From Vibrio pomeroyi (GTDB taxonomy: Bacteria; Pseudomonadota; Gammaproteobacteria; Enterobacterales; Vibrionaceae), in contig NZ_AP025506.1 of the NCBI RefSeq assembly GCF_024347595.1, positions 1,860,001 to 1,924,000 of the forward strand: DNA of 64,000 nt. The letters run 5' to 3'. The notes under the pieces were generated by a model. The model was given only the letters and a program-made list of their open reading frames with translations. It was not told the origin of the DNA and ran no database searches. The translations under genes were made by a program, and so were the position numbers. Shown in pieces: positions 1 through 9,198 of the stretch (the first letter of the stretch is position 1; every line of letters starts with the position of its first letter).

Positions 1-13
1 GTAGGAGAGACAT

Positions 14-1087
14 ATGCTTACAATGTTTAAGCGTCTCTTCCTTGTTGTGCTGCCGATGTTGGCGGCACTAACAATGCTTTCTCCTATGAGTCATGCATCT
101 GAGACGAACTCATCACAAACTCAATCGAGCTCTGCTCAACGAGAAATCACACAACTTGCTGGTGCCGATTTTTGGCGACAAGTAAGAAATGGTGAGGAAG
201 GTTACACCACATCTCAATCGGCTGAGCACGGTGTGTTAATCAGTACTCCAGGTCAAACGTGGTACATATTGAAAGAGAAGTGGATGTCACCAGCCGGTGC
301 TGTCGCTATCTTTGGCAGTATTGCTTTTGTGACTTTGATGTACGTTGTGATTGGCCCGCTTATGCTAAGTGCACCAAGAACAGGGCGTAAGATCAAACGT
401 TGGTCTCGACTTGATCGTGCATTGCACTGGAGCATGGCGTTTACCTTCTTAACACTGGCTTTCAGTGGTTTGATGTTGGTTTACGGTAAACACTTCTTCA
501 AACCTTATATCCCAACGGATCTATGGGGCTTCATCGTTCTACTGGCTAAGCAATACCATAACTACATCGGCCCGATTTTCTATGTACTGTTGATGGCTGT
601 TCTTATCAAATGGTGGCGCAAGTCTATCTTCAAGATGGTCGATATCCAGTGGTTCATGAAACTGGGTGGCATGGTCGGGAAACATAAAGGTTCTCATCCA
701 TCTGCAGAGTTTTCGAACGCGGGTGAAAAAGCACTGTTCTGGCTATTGATTGTTATGGGTAGTGTGGCTGCGATCAGTGGCTTGGTTTTAGACTTCCCAA
801 TCTTCGGTCAAACCCGTCGAGATATGGAGCTTTCAAACCTAGTCCACATGTTGGCTGCTTTGATCCTTATCTGTGGTTTCGTGTTCCACATCTACATCGG
901 TTTGTTCGGTATGGAAGGCGCACTTGAAGGCATGGTAACAGGCGAAGTTGATGAAACTTGGGCTAAAGAGCACCATGACCTTTGGTACAAAGAAGTGATG
1001 GAACAAGAGAAAAACGGCGTTGAACAAAGCGCAAATGCAACAACAGAGAAAACGGAAGGGGTGAATAAGAATGAACAAACCTCATAA
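14..1087 (+). CDS. Formate dehydrogenase gamma (cytochrome b) subunit
   Basis: This is the membrane cytochrome b subunit of a respiratory formate dehydrogenase (FdnI/FdoI family). It would take electrons from the catalytic and Fe-S subunits and pass them to quinone. At 357 residues it is longer than the enterobacterial proteins. It carries an N-terminal signal-like segment (about 1-28), an extra periplasmic stretch, and then the conserved four-helix b-haem domain starting near residue 95. Histidines in the segments around 'RALHWSMAF', 'KQYHNYIGP', 'LSNLVHMLAA' and 'VFHIYIG' are the likely haem ligands. A ribosome site (AGGAGAGA) precedes the ATG at 14, so the start is complete although the partner subunits lie outside the window. 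The 3' end overlaps the next gene by 17 bp, which implies co-translation. Confidence 0.88.
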   Translation: MLTMFKRLFLVVLPMLAALTMLSPMSHASETNSSQTQSSSAQREITQLAGADFWRQVRNGEEGYTTSQSAEHGVLISTPGQTWYILKEKWMSPAGAVAIFGSIAFVTLMYVVIGPLMLSAPRTGRKIKRWSRLDRALHWSMAFTFLTLAFSGLMLVYGKHFFKPYIPTDLWGFIVLLAKQYHNYIGPIFYVLLMAVLIKWWRKSIFKMVDIQWFMKLGGMVGKHKGSHPSAEFSNAGEKALFWLLIVMGSVAAISGLVLDFPIFGQTRRDMELSNLVHMLAALILICGFVFHIYIGLFGMEGALEGMVTGEVDETWAKEHHDLWYKEVMEQEKNGVEQSANATTEKTEGVNKNEQTS

Positions 1088-1487
1088 AGGTATTTGGGTC
1101 ACTTACATACTAAGCTGCTTTACGCCATTTACTTGCCTTCTCTCTGGTGTGGTTGCCATCATCTACGCAGGCTATCGTTTAGATAAAGGCGAAGACGGCG
1201 AAGTAGTGGATACCCATTACTACGGCTTGATTCGCTCGTTCTTCTTGAACCTGACGTTCTTTGTGGTGCTTATCGTGACGGTAGCGACCTCTAATGGCGT
1301 GTTAATCGGTGTGAACGATTACTGGTATCAAAACCATATTATCGATGACATCGCTTACTACATCCCATATGTAGGCATGTTATTCGGTGGTGTTGCGATT
1401 GTGGTTTGGTTTATCCGCATGTATCAAGGCATGCAACGTTTAAGTCAAAACCTACCGCAAAACCCGTCGACAGGACCAAACCTGTAA
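1071..1487 (+). CDS. Small multi-pass membrane protein downstream of formate dehydrogenase
   Basis: A 138-residue protein with three or four hydrophobic helices (roughly 10-35, 52-75, 95-125) and a polar Pro/Asn/Gln-rich tail. The layout resembles small DUF4870-type membrane proteins, but I cannot assign it firmly. It starts inside the end of the formate dehydrogenase gamma gene and is followed by a terminator, so it is the last gene of that operon. A role in assembly or stability of the dehydrogenase is possible only by association. Confidence 0.7.
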   Translation: MNKPHKGIWVTYILSCFTPFTCLLSGVVAIIYAGYRLDKGEDGEVVDTHYYGLIRSFFLNLTFFVVLIVTVATSNGVLIGVNDYWYQNHIIDDIAYYIPYVGMLFGGVAIVVWFIRMYQGMQRLSQNLPQNPSTGPNL

Positions 1488-1516
1488 CGCTAACACGTTA
1501 ACGACATACCTAAAGA

Positions 1517-1550
1517 AAGCCCAGTGATTCATTTCACTGGGCTTTTTGTT
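1517..1550 (+). terminator. Intrinsic terminator of the formate dehydrogenase operon
   Basis: Perfect 10-bp stem AAGCCCAGTG / CACTGGGCTT with an 8-base loop, followed by a T-rich run. Confidence 0.9.
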
Positions 1551-1623
1551 TTTAAGTCTCCGGAACCGTAAATAGTTGTCAGCCGCTATCTGCATCAGAA
1601 TCTACTTATTGACCGCTTCAATA

Positions 1624-1695
1624 TGGTGCAACTCCCTTATTTGGTGCAATTGTCGGTGTGATTTTTTTGGATTTCAAGAACCATAAAAGTGCACC
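1624..1695 (+). promoter_or_regulatory. Possible NtrC half-sites upstream of amt
   Basis: TGGTGCA occurs at 1624-1630 and again at 1642-1648, and the inverted form TGCACC at 1690-1695. These resemble halves of the NtrC enhancer element (GCAC..GTGC type). They lie about 75-140 bp upstream of a sigma-54-like promoter, a normal distance for NtrC. The spacing between halves is not the classical one, so the assignment is tentative. Confidence 0.4.
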
Positions 1696-1765
1696 TAAAT
1701 ATTTAAACTATAATAATCAATAAGTTAATAATAAAATCTGTTGCACGAAAATTACCCTTCGCACT

Positions 1766-1780
1766 TGGAACACATCTTGC
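1766..1780 (+). promoter_or_regulatory. Sigma-54 (-24/-12) promoter candidate for amt
   Basis: TGGAAC-N5-TTGC matches the sigma-54 consensus TGGCAC-N5-TTGC with one substitution and exact spacing. Predicted transcription start is near 1792, about 70 bp before amt. Nitrogen-limited expression through RpoN/NtrC is the known mode for amt genes. The rest of the 1551-1864 gap shows no ORF. Confidence 0.6.
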
Positions 1781-1864
1781 GTTCACTGTTGAGTCTTTAA
1801 TTAATTACAACATTGAATCGCACGATATCAGTGCAAATCAGATAAAGCGAAGGAGAATGCTTTA

Positions 1865-3085
1865 ATGAGTGAAACGGTGACTCAAGTTCATAGTGCAGTA
1901 CAAACCCTTACCCAAAGTTCAGACACTTTATTCCTATTACTCGGCGCAATTATGGTATTCCTGATGCATGCTGGCTTTGCGTTTCTCGAAGTCGGTACCG
2001 TCCGAAAGAAGAACCAAGTCAACGCGCTGGTTAAGATCCTTTCCGACTTTGGTGTCTCCGCCATCGCTTATTTCTTTATCGGTTACTGGGTTGCTTACGG
2101 CGCTCACTTTTTTGCCGACGCTGAAACGCTCTCACAAGGTAATGGATACGAACTGGTTAAGTTCTTCTTCCTAATGACCTTCGCAGCCGCAATTCCTGCG
2201 ATTGTTTCCGGTGGTATCGCAGAGCGTGCTCGTTTCTATCCAATTTTGATTGCGACACTGTTTACGGTCGGTTTCATCTACCCATTTTTCGAAGGCATCA
2301 TTTGGAATGGTAATTTTGGCTTCCAAGATTGGTTAGAAGGCCAATTTGGCTATGGATTCCATGACTTCGCAGGCTCCGTGGTTGTTCATGGTGTTGGCGG
2401 TTGGATTGCATTGGTTGCTGTTTACTTCCTTGGTATGCGTAAAGGTCGCATCCGCGCGGGTAAACACACAAACTTCGCACCATCGAACATTCCTTTCTTA
2501 GCGCTAGGTTCTTGGATCTTATGTGTGGGTTGGTTTGGCTTTAACGTGATGTCTGCACAAGCAATCAACGGCATCAGCGGCCTAGTGGCAATGAACTCAC
2601 TGATGGCGATGGTTGGCGGTATTCTTGCGGCGCTTGTTGCAGGTAAGAATGACCCGGGCTTTATTCATAATGGTCCTTTGGCTGGCTTAGTAGCGATTTG
2701 TGCAGGTTCAGACTTAATGCACCCATTAGGCGCGTTAGTGACGGGCGGCGTGGCAGGCGCATTGTTCGTTTACCTGTTCACTTACATGCAAAACAAAACA
2801 CAGATTGATGATGTATTAGGTGTGTGGCCTCTACACGGCGTATGTGGCGCTTGGGGTGGCATTGCGGCGGGTATCTTCGGCTCACAAACATTCTGGGGCT
2901 TAGGCGGTGTGAGCTTTGCTTCTCAAGTGGTTGGTACACTGGCGGGTATTGCTGTTGCTTTAATTGGCGCTTTGATTGTTTATGGCGTTCTGAGCAAGCT
3001 CACAGGCCTCCGTTTGAGTGAAGAAGACGAATTCAACGGCGCGGATCTTTCAATCCATAAGATCTCTTCTATCAACGAAGACTAA
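1865..3085 (+). CDS. amt: Ammonium transporter, Amt family
   Basis: A 406-residue Amt/Mep/Rh channel that moves ammonium across the inner membrane. Eleven hydrophobic helices can be followed along the protein. The family patterns are present: 'HAGFAFLEVGTVRKKN' near the N-terminus, 'DFAGSVVVHGVGG' mid-protein carrying the first pore histidine, and 'GVWPLHGVCGAWGG' carrying the second. The start ATG is preceded by AAGGAG. No glnK precedes it, unlike the enterobacterial glnK-amtB pair, so its PII partner must be elsewhere. It is a single-gene unit with its own sigma-54-like promoter and terminator. Confidence 0.95.
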   Translation: MSETVTQVHSAVQTLTQSSDTLFLLLGAIMVFLMHAGFAFLEVGTVRKKNQVNALVKILSDFGVSAIAYFFIGYWVAYGAHFFADAETLSQGNGYELVKFFFLMTFAAAIPAIVSGGIAERARFYPILIATLFTVGFIYPFFEGIIWNGNFGFQDWLEGQFGYGFHDFAGSVVVHGVGGWIALVAVYFLGMRKGRIRAGKHTNFAPSNIPFLALGSWILCVGWFGFNVMSAQAINGISGLVAMNSLMAMVGGILAALVAGKNDPGFIHNGPLAGLVAICAGSDLMHPLGALVTGGVAGALFVYLFTYMQNKTQIDDVLGVWPLHGVCGAWGGIAAGIFGSQTFWGLGGVSFASQVVGTLAGIAVALIGALIVYGVLSKLTGLRLSEEDEFNGADLSIHKISSINED

Positions 3086-3142
3086 CTCTAGTTGCTGTGA
3101 TGAGTTTTAAACTCATCGAGTACATAACAGTTAAACAAAACT

Positions 3143-3166
3143 AAGCGGCTTCGGTCGCTTTTTTTG
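3143..3166 (+). terminator. Intrinsic terminator after amt
   Basis: Stem AAGCG(GC) / (GT)CGCTT closed by a TTCG tetraloop and followed by seven T residues. Confidence 0.85.
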
Positions 3167-3344
3167 TTTCTATAGATAACAAAACAGAGAGTTTGTGTAG
3201 GAACGGTCACAGCTATCAAGCGAGTTATGTCACAAATAGCCAATGAATTCAGTTGCCTAAGACTATGGTCTAATCCCTAAAACTATTGTTGGAATTTGAA
3301 CAGTGCTAAGCTATTACAAAGTGACATATCTAAAAGGACGTTAT

Positions 3345-4079
3345 ATGCATTTCCCATATCGAAATATCGTAATTCTTACTGGCGCTGGCATCTCTGCAGA
3401 GTCGGGGATTCAAACATTCCGAGCACAAGACGGATTATGGGAAAACCATAAAATCGAAGATGTCGCAACACCTGAAGGCTTTGCAAAAGATCCTGACTTA
3501 GTACAAGCGTTTTACAACAAGCGTCGTCACGGTCTGCAAAACGAAAGCATTCAGCCAAATTCAGCCCACAAGGCGCTAGGAGAGCTTGAAGACAAGCTTG
3601 ATGGCAAAGTTACCATCATTACTCAAAACATCGACAACCTGCATGAAAGAGGCGGTAGCAACAATATCATCCACATGCATGGTGAATTGCTTAAAGCACG
3701 TTGCAGCGAGTCGAATCAGGTTATTGACCATAAAGACAACATCGAGACAGGTGAGCTTTGCCACTGTTGTCAGATTCCCGCACAAATGCGTCCACACATT
3801 GTTTGGTTTGGTGAAATGCCATTAAGAATGGGCGACATTTATTCCGCGCTAGAAGAGGCCGATCTATTTATCTCAATCGGTACATCAGGCGTGGTGTATC
3901 CAGCTGCCGGATTTGTACATGATGCGAAAATGCATGGCGCACATACGATAGAAATCAACCTTGAGCCAAGTGCAGTAGAGAGCGAATTTGAAGAGAAGCG
4001 TTACGGTAAAGCGAGTATCGAAGTACCCAAGCTAGTCGGTGAGCTTCTTTGTACTGAGACAAGCTCGTTAACGGCTTAA
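3345..4079 (+). CDS. cobB: NAD-dependent protein deacylase (sirtuin) CobB
   Basis: Class III sirtuin that removes acetyl or succinyl groups from lysines using NAD. Visible motifs are the NAD-binding GAGISAESG near residues 13-21, '[11 protein letters not shown]', the catalytic 'HMHGE', and a zinc module with one Cys in 'ARCSES' and the CHCC cluster. In the last the second Cys pair is C-H-C-C rather than a plain CxxC. I chose ATG 3345 (244 residues) because AAAGGACG lies just upstream and the protein then begins like the short CobB form. An in-frame GTG at 3303 would add 14 residues. Monocistronic between two terminators. Confidence 0.93.
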   Translation: MHFPYRNIVILTGAGISAESGIQTFRAQDGLWENHKIEDVATPEGFAKDPDLVQAFYNKRRHGLQNESIQPNSAHKALGELEDKLDGKVTIITQNIDNLHERGGSNNIIHMHGELLKARCSESNQVIDHKDNIETGELCHCCQIPAQMRPHIVWFGEMPLRMGDIYSALEEADLFISIGTSGVVYPAAGFVHDAKMHGAHTIEINLEPSAVESEFEEKRYGKASIEVPKLVGELLCTETSSLTA

Positions 4080-4113
4080 TAAAGATATTCGTATCTAAAA
4101 AGTAACAGCAACG

Positions 4114-4170
4114 AAAAGCAAATACGTATCTAATGGCCACTCGGCACGTTAGATAAGTGTTTGCTTTTTT
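4114..4170 (+). terminator. Long-stem terminator after cobB
   Basis: A stem of about 20 bp, AAAAGCAAATACGTATCTAA paired with 4149-4168, with few mismatches and followed by T residues. Confidence 0.85.
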
Positions 4171-4239
4171 GTTCGTGAAGCCATTTTTATTTAGGAGACT
4201 TAAGAACTCTTTGAGAGACTTAAGTGCTCTTTGATAGAT

Positions 4240-5039
4240 TTATGAACCTGTTGGAATCGAACGCTGCGCTTTTTTCATTTCATACATCGCCTTATCTGAC
4301 TTATCCAGCGCCTGTTGAAAGTTCTCCTGACAAGTCACTTCTATGCCGTAAGAGAAAGAGATATTTTCACCATGGAGTAGGTTGCTTACTTGGCTGACGA
4401 ACTCTCCACCACGACCTAACTGTGCCGTCGCAACAAACTCGTCACCGCCGACACGAAACACCATTTCATCTTCTAATACTGATTGGCTTAATGCTTGAGA
4501 GAAGCGAACGATCATCAGATCACCGACTTTATGGCCTTTGCGGTCATTCACCGTTTTTAAACCGTCTAAGTCGAAATAGATAAGCTCAAATTCTTTGAGT
4601 TTGATGGCATCAAACTTCTTACGATTGTACAAACCTGTTAGCTCATCTGCTTACTTTGATCTTTCAATTGAGTCGTCAGCTCAGTAATGCCATAGGCAAT
4701 AAGTAAGAAGGCTATTTGCAATAAGCCATCTTCGAGGAAAGTATCGAGCAATTCATTTCTGTCTGCCCATTCATCGAGATGTTTAAGCTCTGTGGTCACA
4801 TCATAGAATAGATTGAATATAAGAAGCAGCGCGCCGCAGCGAAGGATTTTATGAGGGCGAATAGCGTGACGAGCAACGTAGTAGATATACATGGTGATCA
4901 CGAGCGTGTTCGTTTCGAAAAACAGGTCGTAATTAGAGTCTATGTGGATGAATGAACTCAGGCCAAGCATCAATAATGACGCAAGCAGCATTAGAGTCAC
5001 AACCAATAGTATAGGGTTCGCTGGCATATTATAACGCAC
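4240..5039 (-). pseudogene. Diguanylate cyclase (membrane-anchored GGDEF protein) split by a frameshift
   Basis: The upstream frame (5039-4638) encodes 133 residues with about four hydrophobic helices and ends '...QSKQMS' at a TAA. The other frame resumes exactly there with DELTGLYNRKKF, the usual entry to a GGDEF domain, and continues to 4240. The domain keeps FDLDGLKTVND and the active-site GGDEF (in 'RVGGDEFVA'), so only one indel near 4645-4660 separates the two parts. As written, c-di-GMP synthesis by the intact anchored enzyme is lost, unless the indel is a sequencing error or a programmed shift. Just downstream, 4195-4214 and 4215-4234 are two tandem 20-bp repeats differing at two positions. 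Confidence 0.8.
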
Positions 5040-5080
5040 TCCATATCGTTTAATGCCATCGTATATAAAGTATAGATAAA

Positions 5081-5106
5081 AATAAAGCGGCTTACGCCGC
5101 TTTATT
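5081..5106 (-). terminator. Terminator after the second potD
   Basis: Perfect 11-bp stem AATAAAGCGGC / GCCGCTTTATT between the convergent-reading end of potD and the cyclase start. T-rich on the minus strand. Confidence 0.8.
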
Positions 5107-5123
5107 AACCTGTCAGTAACAAT

Positions 5124-6161
5124 CTAGTTGTTTACTTTAAGTTTTTGGAAGTACTCGTCATAAATAACGCTCGCTTCACCAACTTCATCTTGCCAAACGC
5201 CGTTATCCATCACTGATTGTGGTGGGAAAACGTTCTTATCTTCAGCAAATTCTTTAGGAAGAAGAGGGTAAGCCGTTTTCACTGGAGTCGGGTAACCGAT
5301 CTCTAGAGCAATCTTAGCTGCGTTCTCTGGGCGAAGAAGGAAGTCGATCATCTTATGAGCCGCTTCGATGTTCTTAGCACCTGAAGGAATCGCTAGGCTA
5401 TCCATCCAAAAGATAGCGCCTTTTTCTGGCCAGATAATGTCAATCGTTGCGCCTTCTTGGCGTGCCATGTAAGCAGAACCATTCCAAAGCATACCAAGAG
5501 ACACTTCACCCGCTAGGTAAGGGTTCGCTGGGAAATCTGAGTTAAATACCAATACGTTTGGCATTAGCTTACGAAGTTCTTCGTACGCTTCTTTGATTTC
5601 TTCTGGGTTGGTTGTGTTTGGAGAGTAACCCAGTTTAGAAAGTGCAATGTGGAAAACCTCACGAGAGTCATCCATCATCATCAATTGACCTTCCCACTGT
5701 GTATCCCACAGATCGCCCCAGTTTTTCACTGAAGACTTGTCTAGCATATCTGAGTTGATACCAATACCCGTTGCGCCCCAGATGTAAGGGATCGAGTAGT
5801 TGTTGCTTGGGTCAAATGGCTTATCTAAGTAATTTGGATCCAAATCAGTAAAGTGGCTTAGCTTAGTTTTATCAAGCTCTTGAAGCATGCCTTCTTTACG
5901 CATCTTAGAAACGAAGTAAGTAGAAGGAACCACTAAGTCGTAACCCGTACCTTGAGTTTTTAACTTAGCGTACATGCTTTCGTTAGACTCATAAGTTGAG
6001 TAGTAGACTTTAATGCCAGTCTCTTCTGTGAAGTCTTCTAGTACTTCATTCGGGATATATTCAGACCAGTTGTAAAAATACAGTTCTTGGTCAGCTGCGA
6101 AAGAGGGTGTAGAAAGTAAAGTAGCAGCACACAATGCGCCGGTATACAGTGTTTTTTTCAT
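5124..6161 (-). CDS. potD: Spermidine/putrescine periplasmic binding protein PotD (distal copy)
   Basis: Periplasmic polyamine-binding lipobox-less protein of about 345 residues. It begins with a clear Sec signal peptide (MKKTLYTGALCAATLLSTPSFA). Mature family motifs are 'LYFYNWSEYIPNEVLEDF', 'YDLVVPSTYFVSKM', 'LWNGSAYMARQEG' and 'AAHKMIDFLLRPENAAKIA'. ATG 6161 is preferred over an in-frame ATG five codons upstream. It is the last gene of potABC-potD-potD and a paralog of the adjacent copy. The two are separated by a terminator hairpin, which suggests graded or independent expression. Confidence 0.93.
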   Translation of the reverse strand: MKKTLYTGALCAATLLSTPSFAADQELYFYNWSEYIPNEVLEDFTEETGIKVYYSTYESNESMYAKLKTQGTGYDLVVPSTYFVSKMRKEGMLQELDKTKLSHFTDLDPNYLDKPFDPSNNYSIPYIWGATGIGINSDMLDKSSVKNWGDLWDTQWEGQLMMMDDSREVFHIALSKLGYSPNTTNPEEIKEAYEELRKLMPNVLVFNSDFPANPYLAGEVSLGMLWNGSAYMARQEGATIDIIWPEKGAIFWMDSLAIPSGAKNIEAAHKMIDFLLRPENAAKIALEIGYPTPVKTAYPLLPKEFAEDKNVFPPQSVMDNGVWQDEVGEASVIYDEYFQKLKVNN

Positions 6162-6255
6162 TACTGTTCCGTTCATTTGTTTGATTTGGAGCTGGGTAGT
6201 GAACCCAAAGTAAAAGGATTTCTAAAAATCGCGCTAGATTATAGCAGCGATATAA

Positions 6256-6280
6256 CAAAATAGGCAGCCTAAGCTGCCTA
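6256..6280 (-). terminator. Terminator between the two potD genes
   Basis: Perfect stem TAGGCAGC / GCTGCCTA with a CTAA loop, then a short T-run on the minus strand. It probably lets only part of the transcription reach the distal potD. Confidence 0.75.
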
Positions 6281-6388
6281 TTCATTGATATTCTTATTTT
6301 TAACTTGTTGATTATCTAGATAGCCTTGTTAAGTAAACCAATGACTTATTAGCATCTGGTGACCAGAGCAACTAGATAACGAACTCGC

Positions 6389-7423
6389 TTACTGACCGGC
6401 TTTAAGCTTCATGAAGTAATCTTCGTACTTCACTGTTTTGTCGCCAACCGCAGCTTGCCATTCAACACGGTCAAGATCTTCTTGAGACGGGAACAGAGCA
6501 GGGCTGTCTTTGAACTTCTCGTTAGACGCTTTAACTGCCGTTAGGTAGCCAGTGTCACGAGAAATTTGTTCAGCAATTTCAGGGCGAAGTAGGAAGTCGA
6601 TCATCTTATGAGCCGCTTCTACGTTTACCGCGCCAGAGCTGATTGCGAAGTTATCAACCCAACCGATTCCGCCTTCTTTAGGGAAAACCAGTTTAATTGG
6701 TAAACCTTCGTTTTGCGCTGCAGCAGCAGAACCGTTCCAAAGCATACCAAGGCCAACTTCACCAGACATGTAAGGCGCGCCTGGGTTGTCTGAGTTGAAC
6801 ACAAGAACGTTCGGCATTAGCTTTTGCAGTTCAGCGTAAGCTTCGTCGATCTCTTTCTCGTTGGTTGTGTTACCTGAGTAACCTAGTTTACGCAGTGCGA
6901 TGTGGAACACTTCACGAGTGTCGTCCATCATCATCAGTTGACCTTCAAGCTCAGGCTTCCATAGGTCAGCCCAGCTTTGGAAATCTTCTGGATCGTACAT
7001 GTCTGTGTTAACAGCCAAACCAGTAATAGCAACTACGTGAGGAATAGAGTAGTCGTTATTTGGGTCGTACGGCTTATCTAGGTAGTTAGTATCTAGATTC
7101 TTGAAGTTGTTCAGCTTAGTTTTGTCGATCTTTTGAAGCATACCTTCATCACGCATCTTAGATACGAAGTAAGTCGACGGCACAACTAGGTCGTAGCCTT
7201 TGTTGTGTGTTTTTAGCTTTGCGTACAAGGTTTCGTTCGACTCGTAAGTCGAGTAAATAACCTTGATACCAGTTTCATCAGTGAACTGTTCTAGAATCTC
7301 ACTGTTGATGTAAGGTCCCCAGTTCATGAATACCAATTCTTTGTTATCTTTTGCAAAAGACGGTGCAGATAACATTGAAAGCGCACATGCACTACCAGCT
7401 AATAGAGTAGCCCATTTTTTCAT
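6389..7423 (-). CDS. potD: Spermidine/putrescine periplasmic binding protein PotD (proximal copy)
   Basis: A second PotD paralog of 344 residues with signal peptide MKKWATLLAGSACALSMLSA. It shares most family motifs with its neighbour ('YDLVVPSTYFVSKMRDEGMLQKIDK', split across the lobe hinge, and 'AHKMIDFLLRPE'). It differs in ligand-pocket segments, with 'GLAVNTDMYDPEDF' here against 'GIGINSDMLDKSSV' in the distal copy, so polyamine preference may differ. ATG 7423 is chosen because the residues upstream of it are not signal-like. Two potD genes in tandem are also known in V. cholerae. Confidence 0.93.
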   Translation of the reverse strand: MKKWATLLAGSACALSMLSAPSFAKDNKELVFMNWGPYINSEILEQFTDETGIKVIYSTYESNETLYAKLKTHNKGYDLVVPSTYFVSKMRDEGMLQKIDKTKLNNFKNLDTNYLDKPYDPNNDYSIPHVVAITGLAVNTDMYDPEDFQSWADLWKPELEGQLMMMDDTREVFHIALRKLGYSGNTTNEKEIDEAYAELQKLMPNVLVFNSDNPGAPYMSGEVGLGMLWNGSAAAAQNEGLPIKLVFPKEGGIGWVDNFAISSGAVNVEAAHKMIDFLLRPEIAEQISRDTGYLTAVKASNEKFKDSPALFPSQEDLDRVEWQAAVGDKTVKYEDYFMKLKAGQ

Positions 7424-7464
7424 TGACGTTAGCTCCAAACTAAACGTTGCCCGAAGGCAGTAGA

Positions 7465-7498
7465 TAGAAAAACAGAATGGCAATTTACCATTCTGTTT
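7465..7498 (-). terminator. Terminator or attenuator between potC and potD
   Basis: Perfect 11-bp stem AAACAGAATGG / CCATTCTGTTT with a 7-base loop and T-run on the minus strand. It lies in the 147-bp gap between potC and the proximal potD, so binding-protein and permease levels may be uncoupled. Confidence 0.75.
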
Positions 7499-7570
7499 AT
7501 GATTAACACTTTGTAGAACATGAAGTTTGTTAACTTCTTATCAAGTTCATCTCTGAATAGAGTAAGAGAC

Positions 7571-8341
7571 TTACTTGATCTTCTCTCTCGCTAGTAACTG
7601 AGAAATAATCACCAGTACTAACGACACCACTAACATCACTGTTGCTAGGGCGTTTACCTCAGGAGAGATACCCACTTTAACCATTGAGTAAATCTTCAGT
7701 GGCAAGATCTCATACGTTGGTCCCGTTACGAAAGAACTGATGATCACATCGTCCAAAGACAGAGTGAAGCTCAATAACCAACCCGCAGCTACCGCTGGCT
7801 TAGCAAGAGGAAGGATGATCTGTTTTAGAATCGTCCACTCGCTTGCACCTAAATCTTTTGCTGCTTCTAGCATCTTCACATCAAAGCCATTCAAGCGACT
7901 GTAAACCGTTACAACAACAAACGGCAGACAGAACGTAATGTGCGCGGCAAGTAGGGTAAAGAACCCAAGTTGCACACCCATTACCAAGAATAGCGCAAGA
8001 AGCGAAATTGCCATGACGATATCTGGTGACATCATAACGATGAACAGCATGCCATTGACTACACCTTTACCTTTGAACTGGTAACGGAATAGGGCTACTG
8101 CTGTCAGGCTTCCGACAATCGTTGCAGCTGTTGCTGAGAACACTGCTACGTTAATCGAGTGCCACGCAGCCTGCATTAGGCTGTCGTTGTTAATCAGCGC
8201 GTCATACCACTTAGTGGTGAAGCCACCCCATTTCATACCAAACTTATTGGCATTAAATGAGTTCGCAATTAATACGATAATAGGTAGGTATAGAAAAGCG
8301 TATACCAGCGCCATAAAGCTGAACTTAACTGTGCGACCCAT
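7571..8341 (-). CDS. potC: Polyamine ABC transporter permease PotC
   Basis: Inner-membrane permease of the PotABCD importer, 256 residues with six hydrophobic helices. The EAA loop that docks on the ATPase is visible as '[27 protein letters not shown]'-like sequence near residues 160-185. Its ATG overlaps the potB stop by one base (ATGA/TAATG style), implying translational coupling. It is transcribed in the order potA-potB-potC-potD-potD. Confidence 0.95.
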   Translation of the reverse strand: MGRTVKFSFMALVYAFLYLPIIVLIANSFNANKFGMKWGGFTTKWYDALINNDSLMQAAWHSINVAVFSATAATIVGSLTAVALFRYQFKGKGVVNGMLFIVMMSPDIVMAISLLALFLVMGVQLGFFTLLAAHITFCLPFVVVTVYSRLNGFDVKMLEAAKDLGASEWTILKQIILPLAKPAVAAGWLLSFTLSLDDVIISSFVTGPTYEILPLKIYSMVKVGISPEVNALATVMLVVSLVLVIISQLLAREKIK

Positions 8342-9198
8342 TAGTCTAGCTCCACTTTCTTGTTCAATAGCTTACCTGCTCGGTAGTAGGCATATAGCAT
8401 CACAGCCATTGCCATGGTCAGTGCGATACTCGTTGCTGCGCCAAACGGCCAATCTCGAGCGTTGAGCACTTGGCTCTTAATCACGTTACCAATCAATAGG
8501 TTCTTAGCACCGCCTAATAGGTCAGAGATGTAGAACATGCCTAACGCTGGAAGAAGTACTAATAAACAACCACCGATGATGCCAGGCATCGTTAGGGGTA
8601 GTACCACTTTCAATAGCGTTTGCAGTTTGTTCGCACCTAAATCTTTAGCGGCTTCTAAATACGTATCATCCAGTTTTTCAATCGCTGAATACAACGGCAG
8701 AATCATGAACGGCAGTAGGATATACACCAAACCAATCATTACTGCTGTTTCTGAGTACATGATACGTAGCGGCTTATCGATAATGTCTAATGCTAACAAG
8801 CCTTTGTTCAACACACCTTGAGTACCTAGCACCACTTTTAGTCCGTAAGTACGGATCAAAGAGTTCGTCCAGAATGGCACAATCACTAAGAACAACATGA
8901 TTGGACGCCATTTCGCAGGCATTTTTGCCACGATGTAAGCGAACGGGTAACCAATGATTAAACAAAGTAGGGTTGCGACAATCGCCATATAGAAAGAGTG
9001 CATCAGCACTTTAAAATACAGCGGGTCAGCCAAACGCACGTAGTTATCGAGAGTGAAGGTCATCTCGATCAAGTTCGCTTCGTCACGAGTTAAGAAGCTA
9101 GTACCGATGATCATGATGTTTGGAATCATCACGAACAGCACTAACCAACCTGTGATTAAAGCAACAATCGCGTTTTGTAAATTAAACTTCTTGCTCAT
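8341..9198 (-). CDS. potB: Polyamine ABC transporter permease PotB
   Basis: Partner permease of PotC, 285 residues with six helices and an EAA-type loop ('[19 protein letters not shown]'). It overlaps potA by 17 bp at its start and potC at its end, so the three transporter genes are tightly coupled. Confidence 0.95.
   Translation of the reverse strand: MSKKFNLQNAIVALITGWLVLFVMIPNIMIIGTSFLTRDEANLIEMTFTLDNYVRLADPLYFKVLMHSFYMAIVATLLCLIIGYPFAYIVAKMPAKWRPIMLFLVIVPFWTNSLIRTYGLKVVLGTQGVLNKGLLALDIIDKPLRIMYSETAVMIGLVYILLPFMILPLYSAIEKLDDTYLEAAKDLGANKLQTLLKVVLPLTMPGIIGGCLLVLLPALGMFYISDLLGGAKNLLIGNVIKSQVLNARDWPFGAATSIALTMAMAVMLYAYYRAGKLLNKKVELD

Noticed and set aside
8187..8465. Opposite-strand ORFs over pot, cco, uup and gdhB genes
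   Set aside because: Shadows of strongly supported genes on the other strand.
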